A stretch of DNA of 64,000 nt from Streptococcus mitis. Lineage in GTDB: Bacteria > Bacillota > Bacilli > Lactobacillales > Streptococcaceae. Positions 1-9,035 of this stretch are shown here, one piece after another. The DNA lies in NCBI RefSeq assembly GCF_005144795.1, contig NZ_SWFJ01000002.1, positions 62,001 to 126,000 of the forward strand, in the 5' to 3' direction. Within the stretch, counting starts at the first letter, position 1, and every line of letters begins with the position of its first letter. The notes below the pieces were generated by a model that ran no database searches, was not told the origin of the DNA, and saw nothing but the letters and a program-made list of their open reading frames with translations. A program made the translations under genes and the position numbers.

Positions 1-1630
1 AAATATAAGCAATTTTTTCTTCATCGCTAGCATCTCTTGAGAAAGACTCTACTGTTTTAGCAAGAGGTTTTACAGGCTCTGCATCATGATGTGTTTTCAA
101 ATGATCCTGAGCTGCCTTAATTTGCTCTGCTGTCAAATCTTTCTTGAAGAAGTAATGATTGTGGTCACCATGACTCATGACAAAGCCTTGTTCATCCTCA
201 CTGATAACACGATTAGCATCAAAACCGTGATCATGGTCTTCATCATGATGGTGTCCATGATGATCTTCATCGTGTTCATCATCATTTGCTGTGCTTGGCG
301 TTACTGGCGTTTTACTTTTCAGATAATCTTGGGCGGCCTTAATTTGCTCCGCTGTCAAATCTTTCTTATAGAAGTAATGATTATGATCACCGTGACTCAT
401 GACAAAACCTCTCTCATCCTCACTGATGACACGATTGGCATCAAAACCATGATCATGGTCTTCATCATGATGGTGGTCATGTCCATCTCCATCATGTCCA
501 TGCTCTTCATGCTTAGGGTCCTGACTTCCATGGTTACCATCTTGCTCATGATGATGGTTTTGCTGAGTAGGTTTTTCTGCTGGTTTGCTTGGATTCTCCA
601 ATGGTGTTGGTTTCACACTATCACTAGCTAGAGGAATCATTCTCGCAATCTTTTCTTCTAATGCAGAAAGCTTTGTATAGGGAATGAAATGATAGTGATT
701 TCCATGAGGAATCGCTACACCACTTGGTGTTCTGCTTGAAATCTTAGCAGGGTCAAAAGTCAAACCATCCGATTCAGCATATCGTTGAGTACTTGGAAGA
801 GCATAAAGCTGCTGTAATAGACTTTGAAGACTCTCGGCTTTATTACTTGGTATTTCAGCCTGTTGAATAGGCTTGGTAGTTTGACCAGTCCCATTTGTAC
901 TTGGACGATAATCAGTCACACTCGCTTGTTTTTTAGTTCCAGAGAGATAAGCTTGAGCTGCAGCCAATTCACTAGCAGACAAGGAACTCTTTGGAATATA
1001 GTGGTAATGTCCACCGTGAGGGACGATATAAGCATCCCCAGTATCCTCTATAATATCAGATGGATTAAAGATGTAGCCATCATCAGTAGTATAGCGACCT
1101 TGAGATTGAGCAAGCGCCACTGCACTATTAGATGTTGGTGCATCGTGAGTATGACCTTGTTTTTGACGTTCAATTTCGTCCTTCGAACGAACGTTATCCG
1201 CATGTGCCACATCCTTAAGGTAAACATAATACTTACTATCCACCTTGATAATGTAACCACCTTTGACTTCGTTGACAATATCAGCGTCTTTAAGTTGATA
1301 ATTGGCATCTTTCATCAAAAGTTCTTCACTGAAAATCGCATCAAAAGGAACTTTCCCATTATAATAATGGAAATGATCACCGTGTGAAGTCACATAACCT
1401 TGATCAGTGATTTTCACAACAATCTGTTCAGCCTGAATATCTTCTTTTTTGCTAACTTGATCTGGTGTTTGTGTCTCTGTTTTTGGAGTGTCTTGTTTCC
1501 CATCGACATAAGATACACGATTCGTATCTTTGTTCTCTCCTGTCTGATGTTGATTCAATGCATAAATACAAAGACTTAAAGAAAGGACGACAGCTGCACC
1601 AGCAGCAAGTTTCTTCTTATTTATTTTCAT
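1..1630 (-). CDS. Histidine-triad surface protein, PhtE-like, 3' end beyond window
   Basis: Partial gene: it starts at ATG 1630 and runs off the left edge. The visible product is about 540 residues with an N-terminal signal region and an open frame throughout. HxxHxH zinc-binding triads appear as HGDHFHYY, HGGHYHYI, HGNHYHFI and two copies of HGDHNHYF. The stretch around GFDANRVISEDE and a His/Asp-rich linker resemble pneumococcal PhtE more than PhtA/B/D. Pht proteins are surface zinc scavengers that work with AdcAII. The gene lies 7 nt downstream of an adcAII gene and probably shares its zinc-repressed promoter. The PhtE assignment rests on memory of the family. Confidence 0.9.
   Translation of the reverse strand, partial: MKINKKKLAAGAAVVLSLSLCIYALNQHQTGENKDTNRVSYVDGKQDTPKTETQTPDQVSKKEDIQAEQIVVKITDQGYVTSHGDHFHYYNGKVPFDAIFSEELLMKDANYQLKDADIVNEVKGGYIIKVDSKYYVYLKDVAHADNVRSKDEIERQKQGHTHDAPTSNSAVALAQSQGRYTTDDGYIFNPSDIIEDTGDAYIVPHGGHYHYIPKSSLSASELAAAQAYLSGTKKQASVTDYRPSTNGTGQTTKPIQQAEIPSNKAESLQSLLQQLYALPSTQRYAESDGLTFDPAKISSRTPSGVAIPHGNHYHFIPYTKLSALEEKIARMIPLASDSVKPTPLENPSKPAEKPTQQNHHHEQDGNHGSQDPKHEEHGHDGDGHDHHHDEDHDHGFDANRVISEDERGFVMSHGDHNHYFYKKDLTAEQIKAAQDYLKSKTPVTPSTANDDEHDEDHHGHHHDEDHDHGFDANRVISEDEQGFVMSHGDHNHYFFKKDLTAEQIKAAQDHLKTHHDAEPVKPLAKTVESFSRDASDEEKIAYI
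103..475 (-). repeat. Imperfect tandem repeat inside the PhtE-like gene
   Basis: Two copies of a unit of about 150 nt (roughly 103-255 and 323-475) encode nearly the same block: a DHDHGFDANRVISEDE stretch, the triad HGDHNHYF, then KKDLTAEQIKAAQD. They are joined by a linker very rich in His, Asp and Glu. The duplication adds one extra histidine triad. Confidence 0.8.
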
Positions 1631-1637
1631 AATCTCC

Positions 1638-2555
1638 TCATTTCAATTCTTCTGCTAAAATACTCATATTTTCTTCAAGATTTTCTAAATAAGTCTTGTC
1701 ATTTTGTGGGTCTGCCTCTAAAGGATTCAGAGTTTTTAGACCAACACCTGTTGATTTGACAAGAGTTTCAGCTACTTTCGAAGAAGCGTTACTTTCTGTA
1801 AAAATCGTTTTAACCTTATAGGTTTTAACAAATTCCTGAATTTCTGTTAGTTGTCTTGGACTTGGTTCTTGTTCAGGAGAGATACCAGCGATTCCAAGTT
1901 GATTGAGTCCAAATCTCTTAGCAAGATAAGAAAAGGCTGTATGCTGTGTTACAAAGGTTTTCTGACTCGCTTTTTCAAATTTAGGCTGGAATTTCTTAGT
2001 CAATTCTTGAGCTTTTTTGATAAAGTCTTGCGCATTTTTTTGATAAGTTTCTTTATGCTCACTATCCACCTCTGAAAGTTTATCAGCGATAATCTGAGCT
2101 TCTTCGCCAGCTTTTTCAGGATCTAGCCAAGTGTGAGGGTCATAGAGCGTTTTTTCATCAACTCCATCCCCTGCTTCCACATCTTCTAGCCCTGGGACTC
2201 GGTCTAAAGTCATTCCCTCAGAAGCCTCTAAAACCTTAACTTTGGATTTTTTTAGATTGGGATCCAGACTTCCTGCCCAAGATTCGAGCGTATGCGAATG
2301 GTAAACAAAGACATCTGCATCATAGATGGCTGCAATATCATTTGCTGAAGGTTCAAAGGAGTGAATTCCGCTACTTGACTGAATCATTCGGACATCATTC
2401 AAGTCACCAGATACTTCCTTGACCATGGCATAGATAGGATAAAAACTGGTCACAATTTTCATCCCTTTACCTGACTGGTTTTCCTTCTGCCCACAAGCAG
2501 CTAATACCAGAGCCAATACACTGGTCATTAATACTAAAATCGTCCTCTTTTTCAC
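1638..2555 (-). CDS. adcAII: Zinc-binding lipoprotein AdcAII/Lmb, copy 1
   Basis: A 305-residue cluster A-I (metal) solute-binding protein delivering Zn2+ to the Adc ABC importer. The lipobox LAAC lies at about residues 18-21. Family metal ligands are visible: His in GIHSFEP, His in DPHTWLDP, His in TQHTAFSY and the acidic residue in FTESNAS. The start is GTG at 2555, chosen because AAGGAG lies 5-6 nt upstream. The gene sits 7 nt before the PhtE-like gene and behind an AdcR-type promoter. From about residue 25 it is almost identical to the copy at 7976-8893, but its signal peptide is different. Confidence 0.95.
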   Translation of the reverse strand: MKKRTILVLMTSVLALVLAACGQKENQSGKGMKIVTSFYPIYAMVKEVSGDLNDVRMIQSSSGIHSFEPSANDIAAIYDADVFVYHSHTLESWAGSLDPNLKKSKVKVLEASEGMTLDRVPGLEDVEAGDGVDEKTLYDPHTWLDPEKAGEEAQIIADKLSEVDSEHKETYQKNAQDFIKKAQELTKKFQPKFEKASQKTFVTQHTAFSYLAKRFGLNQLGIAGISPEQEPSPRQLTEIQEFVKTYKVKTIFTESNASSKVAETLVKSTGVGLKTLNPLEADPQNDKTYLENLEENMSILAEELK

Positions 2556-2564
2556 TATAACTCC

Positions 2565-2629
2565 TTAACTAGTGTTTAACCATTTAATTAACTAGTAAAT
2601 AGTTTATCTTTATTTAGAAAATATGTCAA
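2565..2629 (-). promoter_or_regulatory. Zinc-repressed promoter of adcAII copy 1, with AdcR-like boxes
   Basis: On the minus strand TTGACA (2624-2629) and TAAACT (2601-2606) are separated by 17 nt. An AdcR-type palindrome TTAACTAGTAAA (2588-2599, 11 of 12 to the TTAACYRGTTAA consensus) follows the -10, and a weaker half-palindrome TTAACTAGTGTT lies at 2565-2576 next to the Shine-Dalgarno. The architecture matches the two other pht/adcAII promoters here. Confidence 0.8.
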
Positions 2630-2649
2630 GAATTTTTACACAATTTCAT

Positions 2650-2687
2650 AAAAAAGAGAACAGAATCCATATTCTGCTCCCTTTTTA
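2650..2687 (-). terminator. Terminator downstream of the pht gene at 2709
   Basis: Hairpin with arms AAGAGAACAGAAT and ATTCTGCTCCCTT around a CCAT loop, flanked by A and T runs, just past the stop codon of the minus-strand pht gene. Confidence 0.75.
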
Positions 2688-2708
2688 TCTTCTATAATAG
2701 TTGTATAG

Positions 2709-5279
2709 TTACTTACTCTCCTTTAACAAGACTAATAGCTTTTCAGCTTCTGCCATAATAGTATTGTTATCCTGAGAACCAAATAACAGGTTATTTTTTA
2801 ATCCTGTGAGAGTTTCGTTGGCATTGGACTTAAGAATTGGATCCTTAATCTTTTTAAGTAACTCTTCCGCCTCTCTCAGTTTTTCTTCAACCTTTTCAGT
2901 TTCAACCTGATGTTCCTCTGGTTCCGATGGTGATTCTTCTTCTGATTCCTCTGGTTCTTTTGGTTTTGGAGATTCTGCTTTCTCATTTTTCGGTTTTTCT
3001 TCGCGAGGTTTTTCCTCCTCAATTTTTTCTGTCTGAGGTTTCTCCTCTGTTGGTTTCTCTGTTTGATTGTTAGCAGCTTGACTATTGTGGTTTCTTTGAA
3101 CATGGTCGCTCGCATTGCCCCAACCACTATCTGAATGCGGACGTTCGTTTGGATGTTCGACATAATACTTCACAGTTTCAAATAGCTCTTCTAAAGTATA
3201 CCCCTTAGGTGCCTCATAAAGTCCTTCGTCAAACCACTCAAATTTGATGTTATGGTAATGGTCATAATGAGGTATAATCAAACTTCCATTTTTAACTTCC
3301 ACAGTATGTTGAAGATTGTAAGGCATACGATCAAGTGGTACCTTCTTAGCTGCTTTTACTCGATTGTAAATCGCTTCTGCTCCCTTAGCCTCAGTATTTC
3401 CTGAACTTTGATGATTTGTTGAAGGAGGCGTCAAACCTTTCTCTTTAGCATAAGCTTGACCTGCTGCTCTTTCAGCTTCAGACAAACTATCTTTCTTAAT
3501 CCAATGACTGTGGCTCATATGCGGAGTTACATAGGCATCCCCCTCATCACTGGTTATATCACGGGGATCAAAGATATAGCCATCTTCTGTTGTATACTTG
3601 CCTGCCAACTTGGCTACTTGAATCTCATCATCTGTGTAAGCTATTTGTGCATTTGGTTTTCCTAAACGTTCTGGATGACGAATCGGCGCTAGAAAAGCAA
3701 GGATATCATCAACTAACTTGACCTTATCACTTGACTCATCGTTGAGACGTTCCAATAGTCTATCCAAAGCGTCAAAATCAGCTTGGCGCCCTTTATTGGA
3801 AATCAAATCTTGATGAACTCTTGCTAGTAAATCATAAACTTTGTTGTAAAATTTTTGATCAGCAAATGCAAGATTGGTTTTCTTAGCTCCTAACTCATGA
3901 GACAAACTTTCTTGTTTAGCAAGTTTATCATCAATGGCTGCAACAGTTTCTGCTGAAAGTTCCTTGGCAGAAATATAACGCGAAATTCCATTCTCTTCGA
4001 AGACATAACCATCAACCACCTTTCGAATCACCTGTTTTACCAATTTTCCATCAATTGGATTGCTTGGAGTTGGTTGAGGATTTGGTACAGGTTGTGGACT
4101 TGGTATTGGGGTAGGATCTGGAGCAGGGATTGGAGTCGGAGTTGGTTTTAATTCTTTACCACCTGCAGTTGTATGATTTCCTTGATAATTTTCAGAAATC
4201 ATTCTTGCAATCTTCTGCTCTAAGTCAGACATTTGAGAATAAGGAATAAAGTGATAATGATCTCCATGTGGCACTGCAACACCATTCGCAGTTTTTCTTG
4301 TAATCTGCGCTGGATCAAAAACAAGTCCATCTGATTCCACATGTCGTTGGCTAAGCGGCAAGGCATAAAGCTGTTTCAAGAGACTGGATACGTCTTCACT
4401 CGGACTAGCTTGATAGCTATTATCCACTTGTGGGCTAACACTTGGAGTCCATCGTCTGGTATTTGCCTCAACATTTCTTTGATTCGTTTGTCCATATGAA
4501 CTACTATTCGATGTCTCTGATGCGCTACTGTTAGAGGAATTTGTTGACGGACGATACCCAACTGAGCTTGGCTGATTAGTTTTTCCAGCTAGGAAGACTC
4601 GAGCTGCAGCTAATTCACTGGCAGACAAGTCACTCTTAGGAATATAGTGGAAATGATTGCCATGAGGAACGATATAGGCATCACCCGTATCCTCAATGAT
4701 GTCAGATGCATTAAAGATATAACCATCATCCGTTGTATAACGGCCCTGAGCTCTAGCAGCAACTACCGCATTATCGCTAGAACCACCTCCGTGATTACTA
4801 CTGTGTTCCTGCTTCTGACGAGTGATTTCTTCTTTTGAGCGAACATTATCAGCATGGGCCGCATCTTTAAGGTAAACATAGTATTTCCCGTCTACCTTAA
4901 TCACATAACCACCCTTGATTTCATTGACAATGTCTGAATCCTTCAACTGATAGTTTGGATCTTTCATCAGAAGTTCTTCACTGATGATAGCATCATAAGG
5001 AACCTTGCCATTATAGTAATGATAATGGTCTCCATGAGAAGTCACATAACCTTGATCCGTAATCTTGATAACAATTTGCTCGGCATTAATACCTTCTTTT
5101 TTACTGACTTCATCAGGTGTCAAAGTTTCTGCCTTTTGGCTTGGTTGTTTACCATCTATATATGAAACACGGTTATTTTCTTTCACAGTTTGAGCTTGAT
5201 GCAAACCTAGTTCATAAGCACAGACACTTAAAACAAGTGCAGCTGCTGATCCAGCTAGATATTTTTTATTGATTTTCAT
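2709..5279 (-). CDS. Histidine-triad surface protein (PhtA/B/D type)
   Basis: An 856-residue secreted zinc-binding protein. The start is ATG 5279, with AGGAGATT directly upstream; an upstream in-frame ATG lacks a ribosome site. Features in order: signal segment, five HxxHxH triads (HGDHYHYY, HGNHFHYI, HGDHYHFI, HMSHSHWI, HYDHYHNI), a Pro-rich linker after the third triad, and a long Glu/Lys/Pro-rich tail ending in a predicted helical region. It has its own AdcR promoter and terminator, so it is monocistronic. The first 380 or so residues are nearly identical to the next pht gene while the rest has diverged. Which of phtA, B or D it matches cannot be settled by eye. Confidence 0.93.
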   Translation of the reverse strand: MKINKKYLAGSAAALVLSVCAYELGLHQAQTVKENNRVSYIDGKQPSQKAETLTPDEVSKKEGINAEQIVIKITDQGYVTSHGDHYHYYNGKVPYDAIISEELLMKDPNYQLKDSDIVNEIKGGYVIKVDGKYYVYLKDAAHADNVRSKEEITRQKQEHSSNHGGGSSDNAVVAARAQGRYTTDDGYIFNASDIIEDTGDAYIVPHGNHFHYIPKSDLSASELAAARVFLAGKTNQPSSVGYRPSTNSSNSSASETSNSSSYGQTNQRNVEANTRRWTPSVSPQVDNSYQASPSEDVSSLLKQLYALPLSQRHVESDGLVFDPAQITRKTANGVAVPHGDHYHFIPYSQMSDLEQKIARMISENYQGNHTTAGGKELKPTPTPIPAPDPTPIPSPQPVPNPQPTPSNPIDGKLVKQVIRKVVDGYVFEENGISRYISAKELSAETVAAIDDKLAKQESLSHELGAKKTNLAFADQKFYNKVYDLLARVHQDLISNKGRQADFDALDRLLERLNDESSDKVKLVDDILAFLAPIRHPERLGKPNAQIAYTDDEIQVAKLAGKYTTEDGYIFDPRDITSDEGDAYVTPHMSHSHWIKKDSLSEAERAAGQAYAKEKGLTPPSTNHQSSGNTEAKGAEAIYNRVKAAKKVPLDRMPYNLQHTVEVKNGSLIIPHYDHYHNIKFEWFDEGLYEAPKGYTLEELFETVKYYVEHPNERPHSDSGWGNASDHVQRNHNSQAANNQTEKPTEEKPQTEKIEEEKPREEKPKNEKAESPKPKEPEESEEESPSEPEEHQVETEKVEEKLREAEELLKKIKDPILKSNANETLTGLKNNLLFGSQDNNTIMAEAEKLLVLLKESK
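4146..5279 (-). repeat. Long direct repeat, copy A (5' part of pht)
   Basis: The first 1.1 kb of this pht gene is nearly identical at nucleotide level to 6834-7968. Only a few differences are visible near the start codon and in the last 250 nt. Similarity stops sharply upstream of the start codon and drops after the KELKP coding region. Confidence 0.9.
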
Positions 5280-5322
5280 AATCTCCTCTTTTCTTAACTT
5301 TATTTGATTCACTATAAAATAA

Positions 5323-5376
5323 TAAACCAGTTAATTAACTAGTTAATAGTTTACTCTTTTTAGCACTGCTTGTCAA
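5323..5376 (-). promoter_or_regulatory. Zinc-repressed promoter of the monocistronic pht gene
   Basis: Minus-strand TTGACA (5371-5376), 17 nt, TAAACT (5348-5353). A perfect AdcR palindrome TTAACTAGTTAA occupies 5335-5346, directly followed by a near match TAAACCAGTTAA at 5323-5334. Confidence 0.85.
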
Positions 5377-5398
5377 GAATTTTTCGTATATACATAAT

Positions 5399-5434
5399 AA
5401 AAATGAAAGCCTCTTTATCGAGACTCCCATTTTT
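5399..5434 (-). terminator. Terminator of the adcAII-pht transcript
   Basis: Reading the minus strand, AAATGGGAGTCTC pairs with GAGGCTTTCATTT (13 bp with three G-U pairs) around GATAAA and is followed by a T run, immediately after the pht stop codon at 5437. Confidence 0.75.
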
Positions 5435-5436
5435 CA

Positions 5437-7968
5437 TTAGTTTGTTTTTTCCTTATTTATAGGTGAAGGATTACTACCTTTTAACAACGCAAGTAATTTT
5501 TCTGCTTCTGCCATGATACCATTATTATCCATGGTTTGGAGACTCAAATTATTTCGTAAACCAGCTAGGGTTTCTGTCGCATTAGCTTTCAGACTAGCAT
5601 CTGTTACTTTAGCAAGTAAAACTTCTGCTTCTTTAAGCTTGGCTTCTACTTTTTCAGTCTCTACTTGAGGGACTTCTGGCTCAGCAGGTGTTTCCTCTAC
5701 TGGTTCTTCATCCGCTTTGAAGTTCTTATTTGGATCTTCACTGTGGTCTTTCTTACCTAAGACATGCTCGCTGGCATTTCCCCATCCGTCATTAGAATGT
5801 GGACGTTCATCAGGATGTTCAACATAGTACTTAATCGTCGCAAATAAGTCTTCCAGAGTATAACCATTTGGAGCCTTATATGAATGATCATCAAACCAAG
5901 CAAATTTAATGTTATGGTAATGATCCTTATGAGGAATAATCAAATTACCATTTTTAACTTCAACTGTATGCTCGACCATGTATGGAAGTCGAACGAGTGG
6001 AATTCGTTTCTCACCTTTCACACGATTGTAAATAGCCGCTGCACTATCTCCAGTTGGATTTGCTTGAGCATCTGCGTCTGCTGACGGAGGTAAAATCCCT
6101 TTTTCTTTAGTATAAGATTGAGCCGCAGCTTTTTCCTTATCAGAAAGGCTATCCTTTCCAATCCAGTGACTATGGCCCATATGAGGTGTTACATAGGCAT
6201 CCCCTTCATCACTGATAATATCATGTTCGTCAAAAATGTAACCATCTGACGTTGTATACTTATCAGTTAATTGAGCAATACGAACTTCGTTTTCGGTATA
6301 TTCAATTTGAGAATTTGGTTTTCCAAGTCGCTCAGGATGGGTAATTGGTGCTAGGAATGCCAATAAATCATCTACCAATTTTCCTTTATTAGAAGATTCA
6401 TCATTCAAGCGTTCCGCTAATTTGTCTAAGGCTTGGAAATCAGAAACGCGACCTTTATTTTCAGATAAGGCTTTATGAGCCTCGGCCAATAAATTATATG
6501 CTTTATCGTAAAATTCTTGGTCACGAGGAGCAACTTTTTCTTTTTTAGCAGTTAAAGTATGTGACACACTCTCTTGTTTTGATAACTTGCTTTCCAGATT
6601 TTTAACAGTTTCAGATGGTAAATCTTTCGCAAAGACATAGCGTGAGATTCCTTTTTCTTCGAATACATACCCTTCCCCAACTTTTCGTACCAGCTGACTA
6701 ACCAAAGCAGAATTTGAGTCTATTTTAGGATTTGGAGTAGGAGCCGGTTTTACCATAGGTTTCAAAGGTTTTAAGGTAAGAGCTGGCAAAACAGGAGATG
6801 GAATTAAATTTGGAAGACTTGGAGTCGGAATTGGTTTTAATTCTTTACCACCTGCAGTAGTATGATTTCCTTGATAATTTTCAGAAATCATTCTCGCAAT
6901 CTTCTGCTCTAAATCAGACATTTGAGAATAAGGGATAAAGTGATAATGATCTCCATGTGGCACTGCGACACCATTCGCAGTTTTTCTTGTAATCTGTGCT
7001 GGATCAAAGACAAGTCCATCTGATTCCACGTGTCGTTGACTGAGTGGCAAGGCATAAAGCTGTTTCAAGAGACTGGATACGTCTTCACTCGGACTAGCTT
7101 GATAGCTATTATCCACTTGTGGGCTAACACTTGGAGTCCATCGTCTGGTATTTGCCTCAACATTTCTTTGATTCGTTTGTCCATATGAACTACTATTCGA
7201 TGTCTCTGATGCGCTACTGTTAGAGGAATTTGTTGACGGACGATACCCAACTGAGCTTGGCTGATTAGTTTTTCCAGCTAGGAAGACTCGAGCTGCAGCT
7301 AATTCACTGGCAGACAAGTCACTCTTAGGAATATAGTGGAAATGATTGCCATGAGGAACGATATAGGCATCACCCGTATCCTCAATGATGTCAGATGCAT
7401 TAAAGATATAACCATCATCCGTTGTATAACGGCCCTGAGCTCTAGCAGCAACTACCGCATTATCGCTAGAACCACCTCCGTGATTACTACTGTGTTCCTG
7501 CTTCTGACGAGTGATTTCTTCTTTTGAGCGAACATTATCAGCATGGGCCGCATCTTTAAGGTAAACATAGTATTTCCCGTCTACCTTAATCACATAACCA
7601 CCCTTGATTTCATTGACAATGTCTGAATCCTTCAACTGATAGTTTGGATCTTTCATCAGAAGTTCTTCACTGATGATAGCATCATAAGGAACCTTGCCAT
7701 TATAGTAATGATAATGGTCTCCATGAGAAGTCACATAACCTTGATCCGTAATCTTGATAACAATTTGCTCGGCATTAATACCTTCTTTTTTACTGACTTC
7801 ATCAGGTGTCAAAGTTTCTGCCTTTTGGCTTGGTTGTTTACCATCTATATATGAAACACGGTTATTTTCTTTTACAGTTTGAGCTTGATGCAAACCTAGT
7901 TCATAAGCACAGACACTTAAAACAAGTGCAGTTACTGACCCAGCTAGATATTTTTTATTAATTTTCAT
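5437..7968 (-). CDS. Histidine-triad surface protein (PhtA/B/D type), second copy
   Basis: An 843-residue protein with the same plan as the pht at 2709: signal segment, triads HGDHYHYY, HGNHFHYI, HGDHYHFI, HMGHSHWI and HKDHYHNI, a Pro-rich linker, and an acidic C-terminal tail. It starts at ATG 7968, 7 nt after the adcAII copy 2 stop, and is co-transcribed from the promoter at 8928-8955. The N-terminal 390 residues match the neighbouring pht almost exactly. The C-terminal half is clearly homologous but much more divergent, the pattern expected of gene conversion or recent recombination. Confidence 0.93.
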   Translation of the reverse strand: MKINKKYLAGSVTALVLSVCAYELGLHQAQTVKENNRVSYIDGKQPSQKAETLTPDEVSKKEGINAEQIVIKITDQGYVTSHGDHYHYYNGKVPYDAIISEELLMKDPNYQLKDSDIVNEIKGGYVIKVDGKYYVYLKDAAHADNVRSKEEITRQKQEHSSNHGGGSSDNAVVAARAQGRYTTDDGYIFNASDIIEDTGDAYIVPHGNHFHYIPKSDLSASELAAARVFLAGKTNQPSSVGYRPSTNSSNSSASETSNSSSYGQTNQRNVEANTRRWTPSVSPQVDNSYQASPSEDVSSLLKQLYALPLSQRHVESDGLVFDPAQITRKTANGVAVPHGDHYHFIPYSQMSDLEQKIARMISENYQGNHTTAGGKELKPIPTPSLPNLIPSPVLPALTLKPLKPMVKPAPTPNPKIDSNSALVSQLVRKVGEGYVFEEKGISRYVFAKDLPSETVKNLESKLSKQESVSHTLTAKKEKVAPRDQEFYDKAYNLLAEAHKALSENKGRVSDFQALDKLAERLNDESSNKGKLVDDLLAFLAPITHPERLGKPNSQIEYTENEVRIAQLTDKYTTSDGYIFDEHDIISDEGDAYVTPHMGHSHWIGKDSLSDKEKAAAQSYTKEKGILPPSADADAQANPTGDSAAAIYNRVKGEKRIPLVRLPYMVEHTVEVKNGNLIIPHKDHYHNIKFAWFDDHSYKAPNGYTLEDLFATIKYYVEHPDERPHSNDGWGNASEHVLGKKDHSEDPNKNFKADEEPVEETPAEPEVPQVETEKVEAKLKEAEVLLAKVTDASLKANATETLAGLRNNLSLQTMDNNGIMAEAEKLLALLKGSNPSPINKEKTN
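6834..7968 (-). repeat. Long direct repeat, copy B (5' part of pht)
   Basis: Partner of the repeat at 4146-5279. Same orientation, about 2.7 kb apart. The 5' flanks are unrelated (adcAII end here, AdcR promoter there). Confidence 0.9.
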
Positions 7969-7975
7969 TCTTTCC

Positions 7976-8893
7976 TCACTTTAATTCTTCTGCTAAAATA
8001 CTCATATTTTCTTCAAGGTTTTCTAGATAAGTCTTGTCATTTTGCGGGTCTGCCTCTAAAGGATTCAGAGTCTTTAGATCCACACCTGTTGATTTGACAA
8101 GAGTTTCAGCTACTTTCGAAGAAGCGTTACTTTCTGTAAAAATCGTTTTAACCTTATAGGTTTTAACAAATTCCTGAATTTCTGTTAGTTGTCTTGGACT
8201 TGGTTCTTGTTCAGGAGAGATACCTGCGATTCCAAGTTGATTGAGTCCAAATCGCTTAGCTAGATAAGAAAAGGCTGTATGTTGTGTTACAAATGTTTTC
8301 TGACTCGCTTTTTCAAATTTAGGTTGGAATTTCTTAGTCAATTCTTGAGCTTTTTTGATAAAGGCTTGCGCATTTTTCTGATAAGTTTCTTTGTGCTCAC
8401 TATCAACCTCTGAAAGTTTATCAGCGATAATTTGCGCTTCTTCGCCAGCTTTTTCAGGATCTAGCCAAGTATGAGGGTCATAAAGCGTTTTTTCATCAAC
8501 TCCATCACCTGCTTCCACATCTTCTAGACCAGGGACACGATCCAATGTCATTCCTTCAGAAGCCTCTAAAACCTTAACTTTGGATTTTTTTAGATTTGGA
8601 TCCAGACTTCCTGCCCAAGATTCGAGCGTATGCGAATGGTAAACAAAGACATCTGCATCATAGATGGCTGCAATATCATTTGCCGAAGGTTCAAAGGAGT
8701 GAATTCCGCTACTTGACTGAATCATTCGAACATCATTCAAGTCACCAGATACTTCCTTGACCATGGCATAGATAGGATAAAAACTGGTCACAATTTTCAT
8801 CCCTTTCCCTGTCTGACTTTCCTTCTGCCCACAAGAAGCTAAACACAAAAGAAAGACACTTAACAACACTAAAAATAAATTTTGTTTCTTCAT
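7976..8893 (-). CDS. adcAII: Zinc-binding lipoprotein AdcAII/Lmb, copy 2
   Basis: 305 residues, the same zinc-binding lipoprotein as copy 1: GIHSFEP, DPHTWLDP, TQHTAFSY and FTESNAS are all present. The two mature proteins differ at only a few positions that I can see (for example QDF/QAF and GVGL/GVDL). The signal peptide is unrelated to that of copy 1, with lipobox LASC. It starts at ATG 8893 behind three AdcR-like boxes and forms a bicistron with the pht gene at 5437-7968. Confidence 0.95.
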   Translation of the reverse strand: MKKQNLFLVLLSVFLLCLASCGQKESQTGKGMKIVTSFYPIYAMVKEVSGDLNDVRMIQSSSGIHSFEPSANDIAAIYDADVFVYHSHTLESWAGSLDPNLKKSKVKVLEASEGMTLDRVPGLEDVEAGDGVDEKTLYDPHTWLDPEKAGEEAQIIADKLSEVDSEHKETYQKNAQAFIKKAQELTKKFQPKFEKASQKTFVTQHTAFSYLAKRFGLNQLGIAGISPEQEPSPRQLTEIQEFVKTYKVKTIFTESNASSKVAETLVKSTGVDLKTLNPLEADPQNDKTYLENLEENMSILAEELK

Positions 8894-8902
8894 AAAAACT
8901 CC

Positions 8903-8975
8903 TTAACTAGTTATTTAACTAGTTAATATTCTACTCCTATTTTTTTTATTGTCAAGCATTTTATGAACTAGTTAA
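8903..8975 (-). promoter_or_regulatory. Zinc-repressed promoter of adcAII copy 2 with three AdcR-like boxes
   Basis: Minus-strand TTGACA (8950-8955), 16 nt, TAGAAT (8928-8933). A perfect TTAACTAGTTAA lies at 8915-8926, a near match TTAACTAGTTAT at 8903-8914 and TGAACTAGTTAA at 8964-8975. Boxes therefore flank both sides of the core promoter, the richest AdcR arrangement in the window. Confidence 0.85.
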
Positions 8976-8999
8976 TAAAATTTCTGCTATTAAACTATA

Positions 9000-9032
9000 A
9001 AAAGTCCTTGCAACTAAGTTGCAAGGACTTTT
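9000..9032 (-). terminator. ptsI terminator
   Basis: Perfect hairpin: AAGTCCTTGCAACT pairs with AGTTGCAAGGACTT across a one-base loop, with T runs on both sides. It lies just past the ptsI stop and may act in both directions. Confidence 0.9.
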
Positions 9033-9035
9033 CGA

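Noticed and set aside
86..631. Plus-strand open frame of 181 codons rich in Met, Ile and Val
   Set aside because: It lies opposite the His-rich part of the PhtE-like gene; the hydrophobic composition is simply the reverse of His/Asp codons.
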